From assembly GCA_036244855.1 (NCBI GenBank), contig BQKZ01000373.1:62001-126000 (forward strand): a DNA stretch of 64,000 nucleotides, written 5' to 3'. The notes under the pieces are model-generated. The model was given only the letters and a program-made list of their open reading frames with translations. It was not told the DNA's origin and made no database searches. The translations under genes were made by a program, and so were the position numbers. How positions within the stretch are numbered: position 1 is the stretch's first letter; every line of letters begins with the position of its first letter. Shown piece by piece: positions 25,362-39,347 of the stretch. Source of the DNA: Temnopleurus reevesii (taxonomy: Eukaryota > Echinodermata > Echinoidea > Temnopleuroida > Temnopleuridae).

Positions 25362-28204
25362 GTAACCTCGAGAGTCTGAATTGTTTATTTTACAACTAAA
25401 ACAGTTTGCTTTAATAAATAAAGCGAACTCTTACATTTTAAATCTTAGAGACTTTTATTGTAAATCATGTAAAATTTAGGGATAAGAGATTGGAGTGAGT
25501 TTTGCAGATTTAGAAGAGATAAAAGATACTTATTACATGTCATATTTTATCATTTCCAACTTATTTAATTTATCTTTAATATATATCTTTTCTTATGATA
25601 TTGACTTATTCTATTATATTCTCATTGTAGACGCTTTGCGACGAGCGAAATGAAAAAAAAAATGCCAGCAATTTTAAAGATCTCGTCGTAAGTTGTGCTA
25701 AAGAAAATTGTCAAAGTGTGTATATTTGATTCGAAAGGAGATATAAAATAGAAGTTTAGAATATGTCATTCAGAGTTTCTAAAAAATTATGCGAATATTA
25801 TTGATCAAAATACGAGCAGGATTGACGACCATTACAGAATATTATAGATGAGATTAATTGTCACGAAAATTCTGAGCAAAATAAGAAAATCCCTATTTTC
25901 ATGCTTTCTTTCGGTACAAAATTCCACTTTCTAATCCGATACATATTTCGTAGCGGTTGGGGTCTCTGAAGATACAGCATAATTAAAAATGGATTCCAGA
26001 TGATTTCGACAGAGTTAACTTAAATATTTTCTTCTACGGCTCTGGCAAAGTATGTCGTGACTGGTTGACCTTAAAGCTGACCGCCATTTTCAAATACCGT
26101 GAGAAGCGTTTTGGTTTCGGCATGCTACATCGACTAAACATTGAAAGTAAAGCTTCTACAGGTTATTCACTTTTACCTGACAATCGAGGACAAATGAAAG
26201 GGGATTTTACGATAGACCCCATCACACTTCCTCTCGCTACTTTTAAGCTAGAATATTCATAGCACGATTGCTTTCCAAGTCAAGAAAATCAGTTTTATTG
26301 TTTTTACTTTTAACGAAATACTATCTAGCATGTATCGGACGAAAATGTCGTGGAAACACAATGACCCAAGAAGACTATCATCGTCTTTGTACCAGAAGGC
26401 CGTGAATTCGAATCTCATATGGTTGAGCTGAAGCTCATTTGAGCTGATGGCTCTTTTTTCCATGTCTTGTTAGGTCCTGGGGAGCAAATTTTTATCTTAT
26501 GACTGTTTTTTGCTTGTCAGCTCCTCGACTGATTTATAAAAGGTGCATAAAAATATTCGTATAGGAAACTTTATGGTAACGATTATGAAGAATAGAAAAA
26601 GAATATCAATAAGGCGATGATGAGATAATAACAATAATAATGATTTATAATTATACTGTTAATCATGCTGTTAATAATAATCATGATGATAAATGATAGT
26701 AACAAAATTATCTAACAACATTCGTGTTTGGTTTATCCGTTTTACTCTTGATTTTTATCATGTTTTGTTTAATAAATTCATTTTTTTTTGGTTTGCTTGA
26801 CCAAATGTTTTTTTTTATATAGAATAGAAACATAGCATATATAACCATGACAAATGGAATGATTTATTTCCGTAAAATTCGTTGGAACCCATTCTTGTTT
26901 TTCCTTTGTATTGTTCTAGAGTTTAATCTAAAGTGATTTGAGTAAAACGCAATTGTGGTGTTTACACATTTCAAATAACGAAGCAAAACGGCTATTGTAT
27001 GGTGTCATACTTAATTCTTCGGGAGGTGTAAAATTTATCCAATAATTTGCCCAAATGAAAAGATACCATAAATCAAAGGTGAAAGTCAAATATAGAAACT
27101 GATATCCTCTTTACAATTGAACACGGAAGATAGAATTCCAGACAAGATAAGAATTGATATTTATTGACTTGTTGATGTTGCAATAAACCGACACCTTCTT
27201 GTAAAGCATGAACCGAAAACGGATAAGCTTTCTGCTTTGTGAAATATGAGTTTTTGTGGTCACGGGCTTGTGCAATGAGAATCCGTGGGTGTTTTACATC
27301 ACCGGGGGACACTTAAAGGTATTTTATTATTTGCATTCTTCCCACAACAGTACACATTTACTTTCAACAAATCAAGAAAGATGCGCAAAAGTGTCAAAAC
27401 TATTGAATTATTGTGTTTCTAAACGTGTTAAAAACGACTTTTACTTGGTGATCTTTGATAGCGCGAAATGTGCTCACAAACACGGGCACTCAAGCTCGAG
27501 TTACACAGGGGGACGGACCGTGTATATTCTCTAAACCACAACCATGATCAATCATATAAATGGGTATTAAACGGACAAGATGGGTCTATCTTTCACGATT
27601 ATTTCCGAGTTTATGATTATTTTAGTTCAAATAAATTAGAAGGATGAGAAGACAGGAGACAGCAGGGTAGATACTAATGCGTTACAGCTGTATTCTTAAG
27701 ACGGACGTAGTTTAAAGCTCGCCTTTTGGTAGGGAAGTAGGAGGGGCTTATGAAAAATGGTATTTAACAAAAATCGAAAAAGAACACGGTGATTTCGACA
27801 GATGACAGCTAGAATCATTGAAAATGTGAAAAACTAAGGAATCATAAAAAAAAACAGCAACATAAAAGTAAATATATAATAAATAGCGAAAAATAATAAT
27901 AGATCTGTTAGATGTTAAGTATTCATATGTTTTGAAAAGGTATGTATCTTTCTATTTACTTTTCAGTGCATACTTTTCAAAGCATAAAGCTCTTTAGTGT
28001 TCTTTGAGTTTTTCTGCGAGAGTCATGGCAGTTGGATGGAGCCATACTTTATACCAGGGATTGGTTTTAGCTCCTGTCAACATTGATATGACGAGTAAAA
28101 AATAAGAAACGGAAAAACATGGTAAAATATACAACAAACAAAAATGCGTCGGAGCTTGTTTTAATGAAAATGAAAAACTCCTAAAAACCTAGAAATTCTC
28201 TCTG

Positions 28205-28230
28205 TTGAGAAAGAGAGAGCGAAAGAGAAA

Positions 28231-28268
<38 letters not shown>
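28205..28268. repeat. GA dinucleotide microsatellite
   Basis: GA-rich run with a pure stretch near 28236-28266. Similar purine or pyrimidine tracts lie at 18575-18612, 21683-21703 and 58895-58925. Confidence 0.95.
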
Positions 28269-28270
<2 letters not shown>

Positions 28271-31200
28271 GGCGGGTAGATAAATCAGGATAAAGAGAGA
28301 TATTATTCTTTGTATTTTCGATATTTGTAGTCAACAAACTCGTCTGAGGCTTACATGAAATATAAAGTGTTTATTGGCATCACCTGGTGTGCGTATGCAT
28401 GCATACATGTGTTTGTATGTGTGTTTAATTTGGACGAGATACAGAGAGACAAATACAGAGACGTATTTTTCTGTCAGAGTTCAATGGATACTAAAATATA
28501 TATTCATTTCCTGCTGGTTTTTGTGGCTCGGACAGGTGGAAGATTCCTAATAAGTGATAAGAGCGAAATAAATTAGCAATTAAACCGAACAATAAAAAAG
28601 TATCATCGAGAATAATTGCTCACTGATCCTGAGATATCTTCTCTCCACCCTCTTTCAAATGCCGTTCTGATCAAGCAGACGATCGCTCAGGTGAAGGTCA
28701 TTTTGCGCGCCAATATTCCACCTGTATGTCGGTGCAATTTGCAATATAAATTGATGCTGTCATTTTCGTGATCTCGATGTTTATTACTTTATATTTCAGC
28801 AGGCATTCCACCCTCAGGCTAATAATTCAGGAATGCTGAATTAATTTATTTCGACTTTTTCATGTTTCTCTCGCTACCTCTTTCATTCGACCACACCATC
28901 TCTTTCCACCGTTCCCTAATTCAATTTTTGCGACGGCTCTCTTTAAGTTTTTTTCTTGCCTTACTTTAAATCAATCTTATTTTTTTCGTTTTTTCATTTC
29001 CGAAAAAAATATGAAAAGAACAATGACACAATCAGTCTCTTTACACTTTCCTTCAAAATGTTTCCCTAGCAAAAAAAAGAAATACAAATTAGCATTTGTG
29101 TAAACAGTTAATCACACTTTTCAATGTTTCGAGGTGCCAAAAATGCGAAAATCAATTTGGCACTTGTTTCTATTAGATAAACACGTGTTTAACGTCGAAT
29201 CCCAATTCATTTCATTTCAATTCTTGGAAATATCATATTCATAACATCTAGTTGACGTAACAAATATGCTTATAATTCAAAATAACGAAAGGGAAAAAAA
29301 AAACCTCGCTTGACAGACCTTCCCGCATGTAAACGAAGAGTTCACGCCCTAGTTTATAAGAAGGTGAAATTACATTTTGCGAGGGTTTGTTATTTGCCTA
29401 GAGGGGACGTTGAAGACTCAAGAACCTTTCCATGAATTTGGGTGGTAGGCTACCTTATAATTGTTGGAAAATTGTTGGAGTAAAACCTGTTTATCCCTTC
29501 ATTGATAACACTTTGATAAACACTGGTTTTATGAACCACCAATTGGTGTTATATGAACAGTGTTATGAACAGCCTACTGGCTGATATGAACACATGATGC
29601 AATGTTATATCATTTTTGTACGTGATTCACTGAAAATTGTAGTTGGATATTGCGTAAGTGCATAGAATTAAATCAAAATAAGTTCATTTTGTGGATTATT
29701 TGTTCAGGAATTACCGACTTTGGATCCGTATGTCTGACTTCGACTCCATGCAATCCTTTTAAAATGCACGTGAGTTCTTTTCGTTCCGTTTTTCCACTAT
29801 GTGAACTAGTCTACCTATAAGTCTTTTTTCCCCATTTATCATGACAATCGATCAGTTCTTATAATTCAATATTATTACATACTTTGTTGTTGTTTTTACA
29901 TTTATTGCTAGCATAAGTCCTCGACAAAACATAAAAAACATCTAATTGAACAAAAATGAACATGATTTTACAGCAACTAATTTATTAAACTGTAAGTCGA
30001 AGAAACGCAATTTGGTTCCTTGGTCGTCTTTGATCTCTAATACCTTGGGTAAAACTTAATTAAGAATGCTTTTACGTCATGCAAATTCAAGAATATATAC
30101 TAAACTTTCATTCCATTTATAAGATTTTGTGATTTCATAAACATTTGTGAAAATATTGGATATTAAATGGGCAATTTAATTCCATGGAAAACAACGCAAT
30201 TCTGGCCATATCAGTAATAACAATAAGTGATTATAGAAATAGAACATTAGGATTCGCGAGAGTAACTTGTTTCCGTAGCTTTCGATTAGAGGTTAGAAGA
30301 GCATCAAATTCTTTTTCGTACCCACGACTATTTAGGTGACCAGATCGAAGCTAGAATGATTAAAAACCACTTTGCATATGAAAAATATTCTAAAGCACTT
30401 CAGAATAATTGACACATGGTAATACATTATATCACTAATTGTTGAATCCAAGGAGCGCCATACAGAGGTGTTGTGAAAATAACAAGAATGGTAACATTTC
30501 ATATAAACTAATTAAAATTATTGTTTTATGAGCTTGAGATCCAAAGATATGAGTGAATTTAAGCAGGCATCTTTCAAGCCCCATAAATACCTTTATTTCG
30601 TTCAACCTCATCCTCTCACCCCATGCAAGCAATATTTGTTATGATATTTCATTTAGAACAACATCTACGATCGTACCGCCTTCCATCTCACACTGGAACA
30701 TGTGCTTCGACAGCAGATTATTTCCTTTTCAGAAAGAAAGAGAAGAAGAAAGAGATGAGCAATAAGACAAGGTGATTATTTATCCATCTAATATTTCATA
30801 AAGCACTACCGGATCTTCGTTCAAGCCCACCAAAGCATGGCTATATCAATTAGAGGAGTAACGTCATTCACAGGAAATCGAGGTGTTTTTTTTCTGATCA
30901 TCCGTTGGGGGCGCGCAAGCCTAATTTTTGTACGGGGCTGCATTTCACTTGCACGGGGATTTTTTTTTAATGAATTAAATGGGTTTGCTCCTCTCGTTCC
31001 TCATTTCAAACATCTGCAACAAATATTTAGCTTTAATCAGATGGGGTGTGTCAGAGTCCCCGATTCTCCAACATTGCCCCAAAAAATATATAATTCTTCT
31101 TATCACACATTCACAGCGATATTAATGATATTGATTAATTGATATTTCCAATCTCTACAGTGTCAACTATAGAGGTAATATTTGTAAAATTACAGAAACT

Positions 31201-32367
31201 GTGACAAAATTCACGCACAATTATTAAAGATCTATTCCGTAAATATCCATCATTATGAATTATTAATTATATTATTATTCCCAGATAATCATTCAGTAAC
31301 TTTCATCAATTCTCATCATGATTATCATTAATCTTTTTTTTCATCATAAAAGTAGGGTTCACACTTAAAGCCGAAACCTCGAGGTTTCAGAAACTAGTTC
31401 TATATGGAAGCTTATACGTGCAGCGCGAAAGCGACTTGTTAGAACTCGCCCACATACAGAGAACTCAAAGGAGTTTTTGGGGAGTAAATCGAAATCTCAG
31501 AATAGGGAGTTACTTTTTACACCCTTTAGGGAGTAAAAGTTGGGAAAAAGCAAGGGTGTAATATTGTGGGAGTAATTTCACCCCTCAATCTATTTGGTTG
31601 AGTTCTGATTGGTCAATTAAATGTAAATCTGCCACTATAGCGAGAAGGTGAAAGTGTGACTTGCACAAACTCGTCTTGGCGATTTGTTTTAGAAGAGAAG
31701 GCGAGAAGGCGATTTGTAAAAACCCATCCTCGCGCTGTACATAATTATAAGCCTTCGTAGGACTCGTAGTTTATGAAATCTTAAATGTAAAAGTAAAAGT
31801 GGTGCCAACGTTGTTTTAATAACCAATTTGCATTTTCACAATGACTCGAGCAAACAAAATACAATGTCCTTCTTCATTTTTTTGTTAAACAATATTTTGC
31901 AACTGTGATTTTACGCGAAGCATTGGACTTCTCTGAATCCATTTAGCAACAAAACCACTTTATTTGAACCGGACGTGAAGTCCACTTCGTGAACGTGGAG
32001 GTGTGAACGCTCACAAACTGGCATTTGGAACTGGTTTGTTCNGACTATACACTCTCATAGGAGCCTATCAAAATGGAGGTGCACACTATTTGCATTTATT
32101 TAGTTGATTGTCACTATATTTCCCCATTTAATTTGCCTGCATTATTGAGATAGCCTAATATTATTAGTAATAAATGTTAGGTATAAACATTAAAACTACT
32201 GTTTCTAGCGCATTTTGTTTTGAGATATTGTTTAACATTGCAGCTGCATAATTGAAATAATTCTCAAACAGCTGTCTGTCTTATCTTATTATATTCAGAT
32301 AGATGAAATAATCAACAAAGGATGCAAAAATGAAGAAAATAAATGGAATTAAAGCGTCAGTCTTGCT

Positions 32368-32610
32368 ATTGGACCAAGTGGCAATTGGACCAATTGGCAA
32401 TTGGACGGACTGGCAATTGGACCAACTGGCTATTGGACCAACTGGCCATGGGACGAAATGGCTATTGGACAAATTGGTTATTGGACAAAGCGGCAATTGG
32501 ACGAAGTGTTTATTGGACGAAATGTTTATAGACCAAGTAATATTGGACGAAGCGCGTCTGGACGAAACGGTCATTCGACGAGATGGTAATGGACCTACTG
32601 GCAATTTACC
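32368..32610. repeat. 16-bp minisatellite, about 15 copies, decaying rightwards
   Basis: Units of the form ATTGGACCAACTGGCA repeat with a strict 16-bp period for the first ten copies, then shorten to 14-16 bp and diverge. Because 16 is not a multiple of three and the unit lacks stops, all three plus frames and one minus frame stay open. They encode the same W-T-N-W-like peptide with a 16-residue period. I treat the frames as by-products. The array ends exactly where a foldback arm begins at 32611. Confidence 0.92.
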
Positions 32611-32651
32611 AATCGTGTTGCTTCCGGGGTCCTATGTGACCGGGGCTTTAA
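32611..32651. mobile_element. Solo arm of a foldback element
   Basis: AATCGTGTTGCTTCCGGGGT followed by CCTATGTGACCGGGGCTTTA matches the right arm of the elements at 47993-48127 and 52917-53051. The partner arm is absent on the left, where the 16-bp minisatellite begins. Confidence 0.75.
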
Positions 32652-34222
32652 CGAAATCCTCTTTTAACAAAGAGATGTGAACGGGGTTTATTATACGCTC
32701 TTCAGATCCGTTTTGCCGAAACTTGAAGAGGAAAATGAAATTCCAAAAGTAACAGTTTCAAAGTGCATGAACTTTATCTTTTTCCCCTGCGGTAATTTCC
32801 ATTTTTCGACGATAGTGGTAATCCTTTCAACATAAAGAAACAAGAAAGGTGGATTTCATCTTGCGTGTATTATGATTGTAATCGTTTTGACGTATCAGTA
32901 TTTTGCGTCTTTTTATCATTGTTCAGTCAGCTATTATGGCCCGCAAATTGACTCTTGAAAGACCACAAAACCATACAATGGATCCGATTCTAAACCAGAA
33001 AGAAATATTCTCGTTACCCTTCATGAATTAAAGCGCAATTATAATCCGATATGCGAGCTTTTTTGTTCAAATGACTCATTGAATAGCTATTGACCCCTAT
33101 GTGATTGAAGTGTTTTCAATGCTATTGCCTGGATGGAGTGGATGGGGAGGGGTGGGTAAGGGAAAGAGGGGTGGGGCAAAACGATCCTGTGGGCTGGAAC
33201 TGGAGAGCAATATGACCGGAAGACTTGAATCTGTTCAATCTAAGCGGTTTGAGGTGTAAATGGATCATAGGAGATGGAAATGATAAACTAGATATATTTC
33301 AATAGGGATGGATACCTATTGACAAGAAAAGAAACTGACGAATTCGACAAAATAAAGTTGTTTTCTTGTTCTCAAGTAACGAATTTCATTGACATGACAG
33401 AAATCGGTGGTAAACGTGAGTGCACAAAAGTTTATCAATTAATTACGTCACAATCAACGTTTTCTCTCGCATGAAAAAGTATATCGTGCGAGTGCTGGAC
33501 ATTTGATCACCATGGACTAATTGATTTCAAGCAATGTACTTGTGAATGAGGTTAGGAAGAAACGGATCGTGTTGAACATACTTCTTAAATCATTACTTCA
33601 TGGTCATGTTGTTTAGACAGAATCAACGACCCGAATAATGTATAGTTACATGAGATGATGTCGGAAGTAGCGAAGATCATGAAAATAACCAAAAATAAGG
33701 AGAATGAAAAGATCGAAAGAGGACGTTTGACATCATTTAAGGGGCAATAAAGAATGTATGATTATTCGTTTTTTGTCTATATACGAAATTAATTATGACG
33801 CATTAAGAATGCTATTTCTGCGGAATCGATATTTATTTTCGTTAGAATCATTTGCAAAGATGATGCGAGGAGATGAGGAGATATTGGTTTGTATAAAAAC
33901 CATATTTTTTTAGTCCTCGACATGCCAGGGGAAAGAAAAGCAACAATATAAAAAAAATAAAAAAAAGTTGCATATTGATTCATTTCAATATATTATCCTT
34001 TATAATATCCTATTATATATAATTCAATATATTTCTTCTTTGGTCGATTGGGAGGGGGTGGAGGGTATTGGACTATTCCTAATTAATTCGCCCCATTTTT
34101 CTTGGGGGTGGCAAGTTAGCGTGTTTGGAAGCCGGGTAAGACTCTCTCGCTCCCCAACCCCATAATCAGGGGCATGACGGAGATCAGAGAGAAAGCGTCG
34201 ATCGTTAAATATGTTTTGTTAG

Positions 34223-34870
34223 GGTGCTGTCACATTAATTCGCGCATCATATTAATTCGTACATTTTATGAATTTCTACAAAATCGATGAAATATTGCAA
34301 ATCTAACATCACCATCGTAAAGAGCGTTGTTTATTTGCCTAAATTGGAAATTTTCTTAGCAAAAGGACCAAAAACAATGAAAATATTGCCAAAAGATCGG
34401 CAGATTTGCTTGCATTTGCAGAAAAACACGGGTCTCGCGACACTGAAGTGAATCCTTCCAATTTTCAGACAGAAATCATCAAATTTGTAAGTAAGCAGAC
34501 ATACCATTCGATTCCTTGATATTTTGTGGTCAAGCTACTGTAAATTTTGCATCTTAGATGGAAGCAATTTTATGGTAAATCTTGTTCAAAACGGGGCCTG
34601 CGAATTAATATGACACAGTTTGTTGACAATTCTCGCCATTTTCCAGCATGGAGCGATGCGATCGTTTCGTCAATCGAATTTTGATATCGCGATATCTCCG
34701 TGATTCTTTCGTGGATTAATTTTATTTTTGGAAATATTTGAAGCCTAAAATATCTAGTTTCATTTCATGCCAGTATTTTAGAAAATAATTTTGTATTTTA
34801 CAAGATATATTTTGCTAAGTACCACGATCCAAAAATGCTTTAGAAAAGTATACGAATTAATGTGACACCA
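34223..34870. mobile_element. Non-autonomous DNA transposon, 650 bp
   Basis: The left end GGTGCTGTCACATTAATTCG is mirrored at the right end by CGAATTAATGTGACACC. Internal relatives of the end (CATATTAATTCGTAC at about 34246, GCGAATTAATATGACAC at about 34600) suggest a subterminal repeat. There is no transposase-sized frame. A target duplication was not clear. Confidence 0.65.
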
Positions 34871-35763
34871 TCATACATTAATTACTCTTTTGACCAAATT
34901 CTCTGATAGACATGTCAATCTACTGCTGGCAAAATAAATAAGAGATGAAATTAAATATTACACACACATACATATTCATGTCCCCATTCACCCGCGTTCC
35001 GGTTTACCCCTCTGTTACGGTACTGCATTTGCGAGAAGGTTTGCCATCCCTGATAATGCATTGTGAAATACCAGTGTGAATATTGCATATTCATTTACTC
35101 CATCAAAAAATCGGATTCAACATTTTGCATAACAAATTTCCGTCATACAGTATCAACCTCTACGAAATACCTACTTAACAGGTTTAGACAAATTAAACTT
35201 GGGTATAATGCACAGCAAGCTGAAAGTGTTATTTCATCCAGTACTTCATCCATCATCCTCGTGCTGGAGGAGTGAGGGGATAAACACAGGAGCATACTGA
35301 GGAGAAGTCAAGCACCTCAGAACAACGTACCTTCCCGGTCAAAGGTCATACAATTCAAGTTTAAAGAATTGCGAGGAAGGAAACATTGAAATCCTTTGTC
35401 GCATTCCGCACAGGTAATGTATTGGTTAGTTCACATCTAAAAGACACCCTCACAGCAGTGCGGATTGAGGCGGGCGGAGGCTGATGAATTGGGAAAAATT
35501 GGAAACGCGGGCGAATTCGACCAGTTCAAATCAATTTGCCTTCAGTTCATCCAAAACGATTATGATCGACGATGTCAAGTACAGCCGAAGCGTATAGGTG
35601 ATATGTTACGATGGAGAAACGAATGTTGATCAATGGTTGATACCGATTGCGATTATAAACGATCGATTACGGATGGTAGACGATGCAAACTAACGAAAAG
35701 GGTGCAACATTGTACCTTTTGACAGCATCAAGTATTAGGAGCGTTGCACGATCGAATAACATT

Positions 35764-35830
35764 AAGCTAGAATGAAGCAACCCCACATTCTTTAAGTCGC
35801 GGGTTCGAATCCTCTGAGCACTTCGCAGGA
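35764..35830 (+). mobile_element. Possible SINE tRNA-like head
   Basis: GTCGCGGGTTCGAATCCTC carries a perfect pol III B box. A paired acceptor stem and anticodon arm are not evident, so a functional tRNA is unlikely. Confidence 0.4.
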
Positions 35831-35969
35831 AGCAAATCATGCCTTTTTTGTTCGATTTTCACCAAAAAGGTGCTCCCACTGATGCATCTGTTTGCACCTT
35901 TATTCATCATAAGGATAGTAAGAACACGACGGGGAAAAACTAAAGTACTCGTACGATTGCTGAATTTGA

Positions 35970-36151
35970 TTAACACGATATAATCTATTTTCGAAAAAAT
36001 AAAGTCGGTCGAAGGAGAATAGATCCGTTCGCCGTAAATAGAACTGTGTGGTCACAGCAATGACAAGCCGGTTACGATTTGAATAGCATTACAAAGAACC
36101 ATTGAAATGGTGTTCGACTTTATTTTTCGAAAATTGTTTATATCGTGTTAA
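35970..36151. mobile_element. Foldback element, 182 bp
   Basis: TTAACACGATATAATC with TTTTCGAAAAAATAAAGTCG on the left pairs with CGACTTTATTTTTCGAAAA and TTTATATCGTGTTAA on the right. The arms are about 40 bp and diverged. Confidence 0.7.
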
Positions 36152-36358
36152 TTGTAGAATATGCAAAGATGCATCGATCACGAGCAAAGGGTTAATAAGG
36201 ATCATTGCTGAGTGTAATATACGGCTCTCGTACCCAGGATGACTAGTGGCGAGCATCATTCGTATATCACTCAATCATGTCAATGATTATTATAGGTTGG
36301 GCTTCACGGAAGCGATGACGGATGTTTTAAGATCTTAGGTAGATATCAAACACTAAAT

Positions 36359-36682
36359 GGGTGTTGTTCAAAAATCAACTGCAAATCAACTGCAACTTTG
36401 CAAATTGTAACGCGCATTTTCATTCGCGCTCGGTACGCGCATTTAACTAGACGCGCATGAATCAATTATTTTGATTGGTACATTCCGATCAACTGTAACG
36501 TGCGATCAATTGCAACTTTTCCAAATCAACTGCAAATCAACTGCAACTTTACAAATTGTAACGCGCATTTTCATTCGCGCACAGTATGCGCATTAAACAA
36601 GACGCGCATGAAACAATTATTTTGATTGGTACGTTACGATCAACTGTAACGTGCGATCAATTGCAACTTTTGAACAACACCC
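36359..36682. mobile_element. MITE with 15-bp terminal repeats and an internal 151-bp duplication
   Basis: GGGTGTTGTTCAAAA (36359-36373) and TTTTGAACAACACCC (36668-36682) are exact inverse complements. Between them a unit of 151 bp occurs twice, for example AAATTGTAACGCGCATTTTC at 36402 and 36553. Both copies are rich in GCGC and in GATCAA motifs, unlike the AT-rich surroundings. No coding frame. Confidence 0.8.
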
Positions 36683-36823
36683 CCTTAGTTAGATAAACCA
36701 CTATTTATGTTACAAGGTGTTTTATACCTTTAATAGAGACTTTCAACGTTCCCTAAAAACCTTTCTTTTTAATAGTTAAATAATTTGTTGTTATGTATTT
36801 TTTGTAGGTAATCAATTTTCTAT

Positions 36824-36899
36824 GACACTGTAAAGCGCTGTGATACATATTTTTGTAAGAGCGCTATATAAATGCCAATATTATTATTATTATTATTAC
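36824..36899 (+). mobile_element. SINE 3' tail fragment
   Basis: The fragment reads GACACTGTAAAGCGCTGTG, then GAGCGCTATATAAATGCC, followed by a run of ATT units. It is the 3' end typical of this SINE group. No tRNA-like head was found in the preceding bases. Confidence 0.65.
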
Positions 36900-39347
36900 T
36901 GTTGGTGCCGTAAATTCCTCTTCCATCCTCGTTCATGGCATTTTAAAATTGTATGATTGGTTCACATTGGCGTTGATCTGTTGATTTGTATTTGTTTCTT
37001 CTTTGTAGTTTTGTATATAGTGTGTTCTTGGGATAGGAGAATTTGGTAATTGACGACATTCAATTGATTGCAAATATTCCTCCAGTTGATCTGAATATGT
37101 CCATTTGGTTTTAACATGTGCATCAAATTTTCATTTAGTAGGATAGTTGAATTATGGAGTGGGACTACTTCAAACAGTTTATAAAAGGTGGATGTTTGAT
37201 TTCAATCTCAGTAATATTCCGTTTGTTTTGTCGTTGTATATGTGGTTAAACCCTTTTTACCGTCTGCTGGTGTTTGGTATCCAAAGCTTTGGCAGATGTA
37301 TATACATCTATTAAAATGACTGACACCGCGGCGTCCTGGTTGAATAGCCTTGATGTATAGAATGATCGGAAGATCTCTTTACGTTCCTTGGTATCTCCTC
37401 GGCGGATGAATCCAAACCTCACTCCTTTCATCCAAACGGTTTCAGCGAGCTAGCATAAAAGCCTTTATTGCTACTAAGAAACCTAACTAAATACCGAGTC
37501 GGACAAGCTATGTACTTAAATTAGATGGATGACTGATTATTCTTCATCTATTTCTTTACCTGCTTGTCGTAATTTCACGAACAATGATTCAGAATCCATA
37601 AAAGCATTCTCATTGTTTAAATGTAACATTTAAGTGCGCCCAAAAGGTCATCCACTTTTAAGAGCCAGGAAAACCACTCATGGCCCGTGCTGAGTACATT
37701 TTTTCATACTCTGAAAGTATTTATTGGAGCTTATGTATTAATTGATTACATTCAACGTATTTGTGTTGAATTGAAGTATAGGACGTATTTTTTTTTAAAG
37801 TTTTTAATAACTCTTGGGTAAGAATCTTCATAATGATATGACATAGATAAGTTTTAATTTCTACGTAATTGGCGTCCATTTTTCAAATGCAAACAGGGTC
37901 GGATCGTGGAAACACAAGACAGTCGCTCGCTTCACTTGCTCACAAACCGAGCGAGAAAGGAAGAATGGATACAAAAAGAGAGAGGAAACGTGTGAGAAGA
38001 AAAGAGTGACGGGTCTCTCTTAAGGCAAGGATTAGATCCTGAAACGGATCATGGTTTCCATCCACCAACACTCGTCAAAAACTCTTTCATAACGGGGTCC
38101 TTTCAATGAGGGCCGTTCTGCACTTAAAAGGGGTGTCATTCTTCGGTAGGAGTGACGAAAGTGCCCGGTTTAGGTTTCAGTTTACGGCATCGATTTCTGA
38201 AAGAAAAGGCTAGGGAAAGGAATCGGGGTTTGTTTCAAGATCGTTCCAGGCACTCTTTTGCCCGTGTTTGTTGAGAAGTTATGACAACTGTAAAAACTAT
38301 AAAATATCACGTGATAAATAACAGATATTGTCACCTGATTTTGTTTTTCTATCTTTGGTCGAATGAATGAATGACGAAGAGGTAGAGACATCGTATGTTT
38401 TGTATACACACTTTTCTATACACACTGTATTCCAAAACAATGAATCTATTTTGTATCTCACTTCATAAACAGTTTGGGATTACGTCATTAAAATGAGGCA
38501 GTACATTCAATAAAACAGATAAGCGACATACACATATGCACACACATATACACATATACAGACAAGGTGGGTATTTGGGGGCTGCGAGGACAAATGCCCT
38601 CTATAAAAAGTGTTTAAAAAGAAGAAAAGGACGAGGAAAGACAGTAAAGAAGCTGGTTTTATTGTCCTTTTTCTTTCTTTTTCTTTTTTTTTTTGATTGC
38701 TTGCTTGCTTGTCGAGCCACCACTGAATTGTTTCTTTCCTTGTAAGCTCGCCGACGCGATGGAGCTTGTCAAGAAGGCTTTGAACGCCCCTCCCCCCCCC
38801 CCCCCCCCCCCGAATTTCACTAAGCTGTTTTGTACCAATTCATTTTTTTAAGGGCACCATCCATTGCACCCCCCCCCCCCCCCCTCCATCCAGTTTGAAT
38901 AAAAATCTGCAAAATTCTCACCTGAACGAAAAGGAAATATAATTTCAACTTAAAAACAATTTAGAAGCGAGACAGATATAGTACTACGCACGCTCTTAAG
39001 GACCACAAAAAATATCTGAAAGTTACATGGTTTTTCATCACCCCATTCTCTCTCTCTCTCATTCCAACTTGACAAAGTTTGATACGAAGACCTTTAACAC
39101 CATATAACACAAAAGCTCATATAAGCAGCTTTTGTCAAGAGTCGGAGTATTATTTACATCAGACGTACTTGACGGGAGCTGATAAATGTTAGATCAACAT
39201 ATTTTATGTGATAACCACTTCTCCACTGACGCAAACCAATTCATAAATCCGGGTCAGAGAAATGTTGATTTTTGTTGTCGCTAATTCCTTATGCAAAATC
39301 TGTTTGGTATAGTTTCGTGTCACGGAATATGCTGATGCGTCTGATAC

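Larger units (their letters stand above)
23691..32360. other. Intergenic DNA, no gene seen
   Basis: Apart from the repeats annotated separately (TTAA element, 45-bp satellite, GA microsatellite), this region is AT-rich and closed in all frames except for chance ORFs. A 16-bp palindrome, GAAACCTCGAGGTTTC, lies at 31373-31388. GGTTCACAC near 31356 and GTGTGAACG near 32001 may be ends of a decayed element of about 650 bp, which I could not delimit. Confidence 0.55.

Noticed and set aside
35790..35826. tRNA gene
   Set aside because: A good B box but no paired acceptor stem or anticodon arm could be drawn. Treated as a possible SINE head.
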